Source: Comamonadaceae bacterium 2PF
Lineage (GTDB): Bacteria; Pseudomonadota; Gammaproteobacteria; Burkholderiales; Burkholderiaceae_C
NCBI GenBank assembly: GCA_005502875.1
Contig: SCMV01000032.1
Span: 1-44,197, forward strand
Direction of reading: 5' to 3'
Length of the DNA: 44,197 nt
Position 1 is the first letter of the stretch. Every line of letters begins with the position of its first letter. The notes under the pieces were generated by a model. It was not told the DNA's origin and made no database searches. It saw only the letters and a list, made by a program, of their open reading frames with translations. Both the position numbers and the translations under genes were made by a program. Of the stretch, positions 1 to 6,820 are shown in pieces.

Positions 1-14
1 TGTATAAGAGACAG
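1..14 (+). other. Tn5/Nextera mosaic-end adapter remnant
   Basis: The first 14 bases, TGTATAAGAGACAG, equal the 3' end of the 19-bp Tn5 mosaic end used in transposase-based library preparation. They are very unlikely to be native sequence and mark an untrimmed contig edge. Genomic sequence appears to begin at base 15. Just after it, on the minus strand, an ATG at 29-27 opens a frame reading M-T-L-L-V before it meets the adapter. This could be the start of the gene after hemC (often hemD), but five codons cannot prove it. Confidence 0.9.
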
Positions 15-80
15 GACCAGCAGGGTCATGCCTGGGCTTGGGGGGAGGGGATGGGGCCTGCGCCGTGTTCGCTCAGGGCT

Positions 81-1040
81 TCACAGCGCGGCCAGCCACT
101 CGGGGCCGGCAGCGGACTTCAACTCGGCGGCCACGGCCTGGCCCATGGCCTCTGCTTCGGCCAGGGTGGTGAGCGGCCCTTGTCGCTGGGCCGAAACCAG
201 TCGCCCATCGGCGGGGTGGCCGAGGCGGCCTCTCAGGCGAAGGGTGGCCTGACCTGCCTCATGGTGCCAGTCGCCGTGGGCCGCCAGGGGCATGGAGCAG
301 CTGCCCCCGAGGGCGCGCGAGACGGCGCGCTCGGCTGCGGTGGCCAGCCAGGTGGGCGAGTGGGCGAGTTGGGCCAGCGCTGCGGGCAGCTCGGTGTGCG
401 TGGCGCGGATTTCCAGGCCCAGGGCACCTTGGCCGGCGGCGGGCAGCATCACCTCGGGCTCGATCACCTGGCGGATGCGGCTGGCCAGGCCCAGGCGCTT
501 GAGGCCGGCAGCGGCCAGCACGATGGCGTCGTACTGGCCCTCGTCGAGCTTGCGCAGGCGCGTGTCGAGGTTGCCGCGCAGGGGTTCGATGCGCAGGTCG
601 GGGCGCAGGGCGCGCAGTTGCGAGAGGCGGCGCAGGCTGGACGTGCCCACCACCGCGCCCTGAGGCAGGGCTTGCAGGGAGTCGAAACGGGGCGAGACGA
701 GCGCGTCACGCGGGTCTTCGCGTTCGAGCACGGCGGCCAGCACGAAGCCTTCGGGCAGCTCCATGGGCACGTCCTTGAGCGAGTGCACCGCCAGGTCGGC
801 GCGGCCGGCTTCCAGGGCCACTTCAAGCTCCTTGACGAACAGGCCTTTGCCGCCGACTTTGGACAGCGAGCGGTCGAGGATCTGGTCGCCTTGGGTGGTC
901 ATGCCCAGCAGGTTGACCTGGCGGCCAAATCGGCTTTGCAGCAGGTCGCGCACGTGCTCGGCCTGCCACAAGGCGAGGCGGCTTTCACGGGTGGCGATGA
1001 CCCAGGGGGACGAATGAGTGGGGGCGGAAGCGCGAGACAT
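81..1040 (-). CDS. hemC: Hydroxymethylbilane synthase (porphobilinogen deaminase)
   Basis: Cytoplasmic tetrapyrrole enzyme that polymerises four porphobilinogen molecules into hydroxymethylbilane for heme synthesis. The 319-residue protein is full length for the family. It starts the fold with [16 protein letters not shown] (residues 15-30), carries the catalytic aspartate in AVHSLKD (Asp90), the basic substrate-binding TSSLRR and RGNLDTRL stretches (133-163), and the dipyrromethane-attachment cysteine in GGSCSMPL (Cys248). The ATG at 1040 follows the PilZ gene by 34 bp on the same strand. hemC is usually followed by hemD, which would lie beyond the left contig edge. Its position next to flagellar genes is a neighbourhood effect with no obvious functional link. 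Confidence 0.97.
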   Translation of the reverse strand: MSRASAPTHSSPWVIATRESRLALWQAEHVRDLLQSRFGRQVNLLGMTTQGDQILDRSLSKVGGKGLFVKELEVALEAGRADLAVHSLKDVPMELPEGFVLAAVLEREDPRDALVSPRFDSLQALPQGAVVGTSSLRRLSQLRALRPDLRIEPLRGNLDTRLRKLDEGQYDAIVLAAAGLKRLGLASRIRQVIEPEVMLPAAGQGALGLEIRATHTELPAALAQLAHSPTWLATAAERAVSRALGGSCSMPLAAHGDWHHEAGQATLRLRGRLGHPADGRLVSAQRQGPLTTLAEAEAMGQAVAAELKSAAGPEWLAAL

Positions 1041-1074
1041 CCGCCGATGCTATCAGCGACGCGCGCCTGGGCCC

Positions 1075-1806
1075 TCAGCCGGCCAGCACGATGCGGCGCT
1101 TCTGGGTCTGGTTGATGTACTGCTGCAGCGCTCGGTCCTGCCCATCGATCCGGGCGAACTCGCAGCCCAGCCGGGCGCCCCGGGTGTCCGGGTGCAGGGC
1201 GGTGCGGTAGTGGATCAGCAGGTTGACTTCGAGCTGTGTCTCGCCATCGAAGCGCAGCAGGCAGTCGTTGACCTGAACGCCGGCTTCGATCGCCGGGACG
1301 TTTTCGGGCAGGAACAGCGCCACGCCGCTGAGGCTGACGTCCAGCACGCGCAGGCTCACCTTCATGTCGGGCATGGCCGGGTGACGGAAGGTGGCGGTCG
1401 GGCCGTGCTGAGCGAATGGCTCAACCCGAAAGGCCGAGCGGCGCTGGAAGCGGAACAGCTCGCTGGGCATGCGGGCGTTGAGCACGTCGTGCTGCTGGCC
1501 CTTGACCTGCACCAGGTCTTCCACGTCGAACTGCACCTTGATGCGGTCGAGGTACACCACGGCGACGATTTCTTCGCTCTCGAGCAGGCTGCGCAGCGAG
1601 GTGTCGGTGCTGTCGCCGCTGAAGGAGATCACGCCTCGCGGGGCGTCGATGCCCCACAGCAAGGTGGTGAAGCTCACGCCATCCGGTGTGCTCAGCGTGA
1701 CGAGGCATCGCTCGGCTTCCATGCGCTCGAGCATGGCGGCGACCTCGGCACGGGCCGAGAGGCGGAAGTCTTCGAGGCTGGCCTGGCTGGCTCGGGACGT
1801 CTGCAT
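1075..1806 (-). CDS. ycgR: PilZ-domain flagellar brake protein (YcgR-like)
   Basis: Predicted c-di-GMP receptor that slows or biases the flagellar motor. The 243-residue protein has the two-domain layout of YcgR: an N-terminal YcgR/flagellar-regulator domain (about 15-110) and a C-terminal PilZ domain opened by RFQRRSAFR (119-127), which supplies the RxxxR c-di-GMP motif, followed by DVSLSG (156-161), the D/NxSxxG motif. It is the last gene of the fliC-fliD-fliS-fliT series. A TTG at 1818 directly abuts the fliT stop, but the ATG at 1806 is preferred. Brake placement within a late flagellar operon fits control of motility by c-di-GMP. The exact motor partner is inferred from the family. Confidence 0.88.
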   Translation of the reverse strand: MQTSRASQASLEDFRLSARAEVAAMLERMEAERCLVTLSTPDGVSFTTLLWGIDAPRGVISFSGDSTDTSLRSLLESEEIVAVVYLDRIKVQFDVEDLVQVKGQQHDVLNARMPSELFRFQRRSAFRVEPFAQHGPTATFRHPAMPDMKVSLRVLDVSLSGVALFLPENVPAIEAGVQVNDCLLRFDGETQLEVNLLIHYRTALHPDTRGARLGCEFARIDGQDRALQQYINQTQKRRIVLAG

Positions 1807-1818
1807 GCTGGGCCCCAA

Positions 1819-2166
1819 TCAGTGCATTTTTTCGGGGTCGGTGCCGCCGTTCATCATCGAACCGAGTTCGTTGATCCAGGGCTCGGCCAGGTTGCGGATC
1901 TCGGCGTCGTTGACGAGGATGCGCTGCATGATGCGCGACTTCAGTGCCTGCTCGGTCGGGCCCATCGGGTGGTCGGCCGAGGCGTGTTTGAGTCGGGCGA
2001 TCAGCACGGCGCAGGCGCCTTCGAGCTTGACGACGCGGTCCCAGTCGCCTGTGCGGGCGGCTTCGAGCATGCCCAGGCTGGCGTTCTCGATGGCCTCGTA
2101 GTAGCTCAACAGGTTGCCGGCGACGACGTCTTCATCGGGGGCGGTGATGAGTTCGGGGGCATTCAT
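1819..2166 (-). CDS. fliT: Flagellar chaperone FliT-like protein
   Basis: Small helical protein of 115 residues downstream of fliS. FliT is the export chaperone for the cap protein FliD and a regulator of late flagellar gene expression. The sequence is short, acidic and mostly alpha-helical (for example AGNLLSYYEAIENASLGMLE at about 14-33). It has weak sequence motifs, as is usual for FliT, so the call relies largely on size and position. The ATG at 2166 overlaps the fliS TGA (ATGA), which implies translational coupling. A longer open frame upstream is just overlap with fliS. Confidence 0.75.
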   Translation of the reverse strand: MNAPELITAPDEDVVAGNLLSYYEAIENASLGMLEAARTGDWDRVVKLEGACAVLIARLKHASADHPMGPTEQALKSRIMQRILVNDAEIRNLAEPWINELGSMMNGGTDPEKMH

Positions 2167-2627
2167 GCGCGCACCTCCATGGCCATGCGAACGACTTCGG
2201 CGTTCGCCGGTGTGATGGCGCCCCAGGCTTCGCGGATCGGCTCCATCAGGCTGACGCATTCGTCGAGGGCCGATTCGTCGTTGCTCAGGTTCGCCTGGGT
2301 CAGGCGCAGGCAAACGTAGGTGTAGAGGCTGTGCAGGTTGTTCGCCAGCTCGCCACCCGCCTTGGCGTCGAGGCTGGCCTTGAGGCCTTCGTCGACGATG
2401 CGGATGGCGCGGGTGATGGCCTTGGTCTTGCCTTCCACATCCTTTTTGCGCATGTGGCCGCGGCTTTCGGCGACGGCATCGAAGAAGCCGTCGAGCAGCA
2501 GCTTGACCAGCTGATGCGGAGAGGCGCTGCTGATGCTGGTCTCGACACCCACCTGGCGGTACAGGCCAGACATCGAGCGATCACCGGCGGGGATGGGGCG
2601 GGAGAAAGGGCTGGCTGGTGCGTACAT
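2163..2627 (-). CDS. fliS: Flagellin export chaperone FliS
   Basis: Cytosolic chaperone that binds the C-terminal helix of unpolymerised flagellin and hands it to the export gate. The 154-residue protein begins MYAPASPFS and shows the family core: YRQVGVETSISSASPHQLVKLL, then a helical bundle with GKTKAITRAIRIVDEGLKASL and LANNLHSLYTYVCLRL. The start at 2627 was chosen because family members begin with a Tyr-containing M-Y-x segment; an upstream in-frame codon would add 22 residues with no match to the fold. The gene lies about 110 bp after fliD and overlaps fliT by 4 bp. Its clients are presumably the two flagellins at 4.3 and 5.5 kb. Confidence 0.93.
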   Translation of the reverse strand: MYAPASPFSRPIPAGDRSMSGLYRQVGVETSISSASPHQLVKLLLDGFFDAVAESRGHMRKKDVEGKTKAITRAIRIVDEGLKASLDAKAGGELANNLHSLYTYVCLRLTQANLSNDESALDECVSLMEPIREAWGAITPANAEVVRMAMEVRA

Positions 2628-2735
2628 CTTCAAACTCTGCGGGTTGGTCCGTGTTGATTGAGTTATCGACGTTTGCTGACAAACCTTGATCACTCAGACC
2701 CGGGAAGAAGTGCCGATCCAGGCCTTACTTCGGGT

Positions 2736-4184
2736 TCAGGATTTGTTGAGCGCGGCCAGCTGGGCGGTGACGTAGCTTTGCAGGCCGCTGAGCTTGCTGT
2801 AGCTGGCGTCCAGGGCCGTGTACTGCTGACGCAGCCGGGCCTCGAACAGGCCGGCGCGGTCGTTGATGCTGTCGATCTTGGTCGTGTTGCGCTTGATCGT
2901 GGCCTTGAGCCCGTCGGTGCTGTTGGCGATCGCCCCGTTGGTGTCCAGGATCTGCGAAGCAAGGTTCTTGATGCGTTGGCCCATGCCGTTGTTGGCGGCC
3001 ACCGTTTCATCGCTGTTGGCGAAGTACTTCTGCATGTCCGCCAGCTTGCTGCCCATGGCGTCGTTGAACTTGCTGCTCGTCATCTTCAGCGTGCCGTCCG
3101 TGTTGGTCACGATGCCCATGTCGAAGAGCCTGGAGAACGACGCGGTGGCGGTGGAGTCGCTGGTGATGAGGTTGCGCATCTGGCTGAGCAGGCCACGCGC
3201 GGTGGAGTCGCCTTGCAGCGGCCCGGCCGTCTTGGATGTTTCGTCGTACAGGGTCTGCACGCGGATGGTGCTGACCACGTTGTTGTAGGCCGAGATGAAG
3301 TCGCTCACGCCCTTGCTGATGGCGGCGGTGTCGGTGGCCACCGTGATGTTGGTGGGTGTGGTCGTGGTCTGCTTGAGGGTCAGGGAGACGCCGTCCATCA
3401 CGTCGCTGAGGGTGTTGGACTCGGACGAGATGGGCAGGCCGTTGATGGTGGCCTGGGCGTTTTGTGCGCTCTGGCTGCGGGTCATGGCCGAGGTGCCACC
3501 GGTCTCGGCGGTGTAGGCCAGGGCCGACAGACCAGGCACTGCGCCGTTTTCGGTCACGCTCACCTTGAAGGCGTTGCTCTCGCCGTTGGCGCCGCGCATG
3601 ACCAGGCGGCTGCCCGACGCGTCGTTGACGATCGCGGCCGTGATGCCGGCGTTGGCGCCGTTGATGCGGTCGCGGATTTTCTCCAGCGTGTTGTCGCCGG
3701 GGCCGATGGCGATGTCCACGGCGGTGGCCGCGACCTTGGCATTGAAGGTGACGGCCGGAGGCGCCACCGAGTTGTTGGTGACGTAGGTGCCCAGCTCGAT
3801 GCGCAGCGTGCCCTCACCGACCGGGGCCGTCTTGCCTGCGGTGAACGCGCTGCTGGCCACCATCTGGCCCTGTGCCAGCTGGGAGACCGAGACGGTGTAG
3901 GCGCTGGCTGCGGCGCTGCTGCTGGTGCTCACGCCCACCGCCGTGTCGTTGCTGGAGGTGGCCGTGGTGCCCTTCCAGAAATCGGGCTGGGTCAGCTTGT
4001 TGGCCGCGTCCTTCAAAGAGGAGAAGGCGCTCTGGATTTTTCCCCACGTGGAAACCTTGGTTTGCAGCGTGGTGTTCTTGGTGGTGAGTGTTTCGGCGGG
4101 CTTCTTTTCGAGCGCCACCAGTTTGGTGATGACGTTTTCGTCCAGGCCGGTGCCGCTGACGCCAACTGAGCTGAGTGAGGCCAT
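2736..4184 (-). CDS. fliD: Flagellar filament capping protein FliD (HAP2)
   Basis: Secreted protein whose pentamer caps the filament tip and folds exported flagellin. The 482-residue protein has a typical FliD N-terminal D0 domain (GTGLDENVITKLVALEKKP at about 11-29, then a coiled-coil stretch with LQTKVSTWGKIQSAFSSLKD), a central Ser/Thr/Ala-rich variable region, and a C-terminal helical domain ending in SYVTAQLAALNKS. There is no Sec signal peptide, as expected for type III export. A strong GAGAGGAAG ribosome site precedes the ATG at 4184. A sigma-28-type promoter about 60 bp upstream suggests expression as a late-class gene, independent of the flagellin transcripts. Confidence 0.96.
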   Translation of the reverse strand: MASLSSVGVSGTGLDENVITKLVALEKKPAETLTTKNTTLQTKVSTWGKIQSAFSSLKDAANKLTQPDFWKGTTATSSNDTAVGVSTSSSAAASAYTVSVSQLAQGQMVASSAFTAGKTAPVGEGTLRIELGTYVTNNSVAPPAVTFNAKVAATAVDIAIGPGDNTLEKIRDRINGANAGITAAIVNDASGSRLVMRGANGESNAFKVSVTENGAVPGLSALAYTAETGGTSAMTRSQSAQNAQATINGLPISSESNTLSDVMDGVSLTLKQTTTTPTNITVATDTAAISKGVSDFISAYNNVVSTIRVQTLYDETSKTAGPLQGDSTARGLLSQMRNLITSDSTATASFSRLFDMGIVTNTDGTLKMTSSKFNDAMGSKLADMQKYFANSDETVAANNGMGQRIKNLASQILDTNGAIANSTDGLKATIKRNTTKIDSINDRAGLFEARLRQQYTALDASYSKLSGLQSYVTAQLAALNKS

Positions 4185-4245
4185 GATTTCTTCCTCTCAA
4201 TGCAAGAGCGCCCGGAAGGCACTTTTGGCCACCCGGACGCCGTGC

Positions 4246-4272
4246 TCATCGGTGACTGGCACGAAAACTTGA
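4246..4272 (-). promoter_or_regulatory. Sigma-28 (FliA) promoter of fliD
   Basis: Read on the minus strand: TCAAGTTT, 11 bases, ACCGATGA. The enterobacterial FliA consensus is TAAAGTTT-N11-GCCGATAA, so the spacer length is exact, the -35 is close and the -10 matches 6 of 8. Transcription would start near 4239, about 55 bases before the fliD ATG. Confidence 0.7.
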
Positions 4273-4308
4273 TGCTGTGTCGGGTCCCGGCGTGAAAAAT
4301 GGGCGGAA

Positions 4309-5250
4309 TCAGCGTCCCAGGAGGCTCAAGACCTGCTGTGGCAGCTGGTTGGCCTGCGCCACCATCGCCGTGCCAGCTTGCTGCAGGATCTGGGCGCGAG
4401 ACAGGTTCGCGGTTTCTGCCGCGAAGTCCGCGTCCATGATCCGGCCTCGGGCTGCAGCCTGGTTTTCCACGCTGACTTGCAGGTTGGAGATCACGGCTTC
4501 GAAGCGGTTTTGCGAGGCGCCGAAGGACGCGCGTTTGTCGTTGATCACGTCGAGTGCGGCGTCGATGACGTTGATGGCGTCGTCGATCTGCGAGGTCGTG
4601 GCGATGTTGGTGGCCACGCCGGAGGCCGCGCCGCCGATGGCCAGGCCGTTGGTGCCGTCCCAGTTGGCCGTCACGGTGGCCAGCAGGTCCTGATCGGCGG
4701 TGGCGCTCGTGGAGTCGACCACGGTGGCGGTGCCGGCGGTGCCACCACCCAGCACGGCGCCTTCGATCTCGATGCGGTCGGTCACGTCGGTGCCGGCGCC
4801 CACCTGGAAGGACAGGGTGGTCGGGGCACCCGAGTCAAACAGGGGCTTGCCGTTGAAGCGTGCGCCACCAACGGTGCGCGAGATTTCTTCCTGCAGTTGC
4901 TTGAACTCTTTTTGCAGGTTGGCGCGGTCGCCGTCGCTGTTGGTGGCGTTGCGCGACTGGACGGCCAGCTCACGCATGCGCTGCAGGTTGTCGCCGATCT
5001 TGCCCAGCGCGCCTTCAGCGGTCTGGGCCAGCGAGATGCCGTCGTTGGCGTTGCGGATGGCGACATTCATGCCGCGCACCTGGGTGTTCATGCGTTCGGC
5101 GATCGCCAGGCCAGCGGCGTCATCCTTGGCGGAGTTCACGCGCAGCCCGGAGGACAGCCGTTGCATCGATGTGGCCAGCGATGTCTGCGACATGTTCAGG
5201 TTTCGCTGCGCGTTCATCGAGACGATGTTCGTGTTGATCGTTTGGGGCAT
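4309..5250 (-). CDS. fliC: Flagellin (downstream copy)
   Basis: Structural subunit of the flagellar filament. The 313-residue protein has the conserved N-terminal D0/D1 region (INTNIVSMNAQRNL, SSGLRVNSAKDDAAGLAIAE) and the C-terminal D1/D0 region (ISNLQVSVENQAAARGRI, then a QILQQAGTAMVAQANQLP-type end). It lacks a large D2/D3 insert, so it is a compact flagellin. The centre (about 160-215) is rich in Gly, Ala, Ser and Thr, with possible O-glycosylation sites. An AGGAGT ribosome site lies at 5261-5256. It is closely similar to the flagellin at 5501-6439, with long blocks identical between residues about 68 and 120. No clear sigma-28 promoter was found directly upstream. Confidence 0.97.
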   Translation of the reverse strand: MPQTINTNIVSMNAQRNLNMSQTSLATSMQRLSSGLRVNSAKDDAAGLAIAERMNTQVRGMNVAIRNANDGISLAQTAEGALGKIGDNLQRMRELAVQSRNATNSDGDRANLQKEFKQLQEEISRTVGGARFNGKPLFDSGAPTTLSFQVGAGTDVTDRIEIEGAVLGGGTAGTATVVDSTSATADQDLLATVTANWDGTNGLAIGGAASGVATNIATTSQIDDAINVIDAALDVINDKRASFGASQNRFEAVISNLQVSVENQAAARGRIMDADFAAETANLSRAQILQQAGTAMVAQANQLPQQVLSLLGR

Positions 5251-5432
5251 GTTGCACTCCTAAAGAATCGAGACTCCCGGCTCGCAGGCCGGCCGGCTTT
5301 CTGACAAAGCTGGCCAAAGATGCTTGCGGATACCTTCGACCTGTGCCCTGATGTTCGACCCATTTGAGCTGAAGCAAAAACGGGATGTGAAGGCCTTTTT
5401 GCCCCTTGTTTCATTTCATGTCCACCCAATGG

Positions 5433-5459
5433 AAAAGCCGCCCCGGCTGGGGCGGCTTT
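5433..5459 (-). terminator. Rho-independent terminator after the upstream flagellin
   Basis: An 11-bp stem (AAAGCCGCCCC at 5434-5444 paired with 5449-5459, loop GGCT) is followed on the minus strand by TTTTCC. A second hairpin, GCGCCAGC / GCTGGCGC (5465-5486, loop of 6), sits between it and the flagellin stop at 5501, giving two consecutive hairpins. The arrangement should limit read-through from the upstream into the downstream flagellin gene. Confidence 0.85.
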
Positions 5460-5500
5460 GGGGGGCGCCAGCGTGGTGGCTGGCGCGGGCTGGCTGGGGA

Positions 5501-6439
5501 TCAGCGCAGCAGAGACAGGACCTGCTGGGGCAGCTGGTTGGCCTGGGCCACCATCGCCGTGCCAGCCTGCTGCAGGATCTGGGCTCGCGAGAGGTTCGCG
5601 GTTTCGGTCGCGAAGTCGGCGTCCACGATCCGGCCTCGGGAGGCGGTCTGGTTCTCGATGTTGGTCTGCAGGTTCGAGATCACGGCTTCGAAGCGGTTCT
5701 GCGAGGCACCGAAGGAGGCACGCTGGTCGTTGATGGTGTCCAGGGCCTTGTCGATGACGTTGATGGCGTCGTCGATCTGCGCGGTCGTGGCGATGTTGGT
5801 GGCCACACCGGAGGCGGCGCCACCGATCGAGATGCCGTTGGTGCCGTCCCAGTTCGAGGTCACGGTGGCCAGCAGGTCGGCGGTGGCCGTTGCGGCGGTC
5901 GAGTCGACCACGGTGGCGGTGCCGGCGGTGCCGCCGCCCAGCACGGCGCCTTCGATGTCGATGCGGTCGGTGGCGTCGGTGCCGGCGCCCACCTGGAAGG
6001 ACAGGGTGGTCGAGGCGCCCGATGCGAACAGCGCGGTGCCGTTGAACTTGGTGCCGTCAACGGTGCGCGAGATTTCTTGCTGCAGCTGCTTGAATTCCTT
6101 CTGCAGGTTGGCGCGGTCGCCATCGCTGTTGGTGGCGTTGCGAGACTGGACAGCCAGTTCACGCATGCGCTGCAGGTTGTCACCGATCTTGCCCAGCGCG
6201 CCTTCAGCGGTCTGTGCCAGAGAGATGCCGTCGTTGGCGTTGCGCACCGCGACGTTCATGCCCTTGATCTGTGCGCCCATGCGCTCGGCGATGGCGAGGC
6301 CGGCGGCGTCGTCACGTGCGCTGTTGACGCGCAGACCCGAAGACAGGCGCTGCATCGACATCGACAGGCTGGATTGAGAAGTGCTCAGGTTGCGTTGTGC
6401 GTTCAGAGCGACGACGTTGGTGTTGACTGAATTGCCCAT
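5501..6439 (-). CDS. fliC: Flagellin (upstream copy)
   Basis: Second filament subunit, 312 residues, with the same compact D0-D1 architecture as its neighbour: VNTNVVALNAQRNLSTSQ at the N terminus, SSGLRVNSARDDAAGLAIAE, and a Q/L-rich C-terminal helix. Differences from the downstream copy cluster in residues about 1-60 and in the Ser/Thr/Ala-rich centre (for example STAATATADLL here). An AAAGGAA ribosome site precedes the ATG at 6439. A strong sigma-28 promoter lies far upstream (6720-6746), giving an unusually long leader of about 270 bases. The two copies are separated by tandem hairpins, so separate expression is likely. Which is the major filament protein cannot be told from sequence. Confidence 0.97.
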   Translation of the reverse strand: MGNSVNTNVVALNAQRNLSTSQSSLSMSMQRLSSGLRVNSARDDAAGLAIAERMGAQIKGMNVAVRNANDGISLAQTAEGALGKIGDNLQRMRELAVQSRNATNSDGDRANLQKEFKQLQQEISRTVDGTKFNGTALFASGASTTLSFQVGAGTDATDRIDIEGAVLGGGTAGTATVVDSTAATATADLLATVTSNWDGTNGISIGGAASGVATNIATTAQIDDAINVIDKALDTINDQRASFGASQNRFEAVISNLQTNIENQTASRGRIVDADFATETANLSRAQILQQAGTAMVAQANQLPQQVLSLLR

Positions 6440-6820
6440 GATGAGTTCCTTTGGCGATGATTACTACCCGGCGATAGCGCCGGCGAACAAGTGCTGGCTG
6501 TCTTTCGACGTTCCAGAGAGACCTGCCCGACGCTAGTCAGCCCATTCGCCTTCGTGGTGAGTCCACTCAGTGCTCTGGCCGGCTAACCGGACCCCGAAAC
6601 CTTTCGATCCCGTTGGTTGGTGTATCGACCCGATCTGGCGCCTTCTTGAGTGTCTTTTTTCTCGTTTTGGGCGGGTCTTTGCACAGTGACTGCTTGACGT
6701 GTCCGGGAAATGCAGACCCTTTTCGGCGCACTTGTCGGGTTCTTTAGCCCCCCGTCTTCATAGACTTCGTAAAGCCCCGTGAAGCGTCTCGCGGTGGGGC
6801 CTTGTCATCCGAGGAAGCCC
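6440..6820. other. Divergent intergenic region / flagellin leader
   Basis: A 381-bp gap between the divergent flagellin and OGT-like genes. It contains the sigma-28 promoter at 6720-6746 and the roughly 270-base flagellin leader. A small GC hairpin, CCGGCG-ATAG-CGCCGG (6468-6483), sits just upstream of the flagellin ribosome site. I see no convincing ORF and no clear sigma-70 promoter for the plus-strand gene. A GAGGAAG ribosome site for it is at 6811-6817. Confidence 0.6.
6720..6746 (-). promoter_or_regulatory. Sigma-28 (FliA) promoter of the upstream flagellin
   Basis: On the minus strand: TAAAGAAC, 11 bases, GCCGAAAA. Compared with TAAAGTTT-N11-GCCGATAA, the spacer is exact, the -35 core TAAAG is perfect and the -10 matches 7 of 8. 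The start site would be near 6713, about 270 bases before the flagellin ATG and about 75 bp from the start of the divergent glycosyltransferase gene. Confidence 0.82.

Noticed and set aside
15..29. Possible hemD start after hemC
   Set aside because: Only five codons before the adapter and no ribosome site; kept as a remark only.
5251..5430. Sigma-28 promoter for the downstream flagellin
   Set aside because: Searched on the minus strand; no GCCGATAA-like element with an 11-base spacer to a TAAA/TCAA element.
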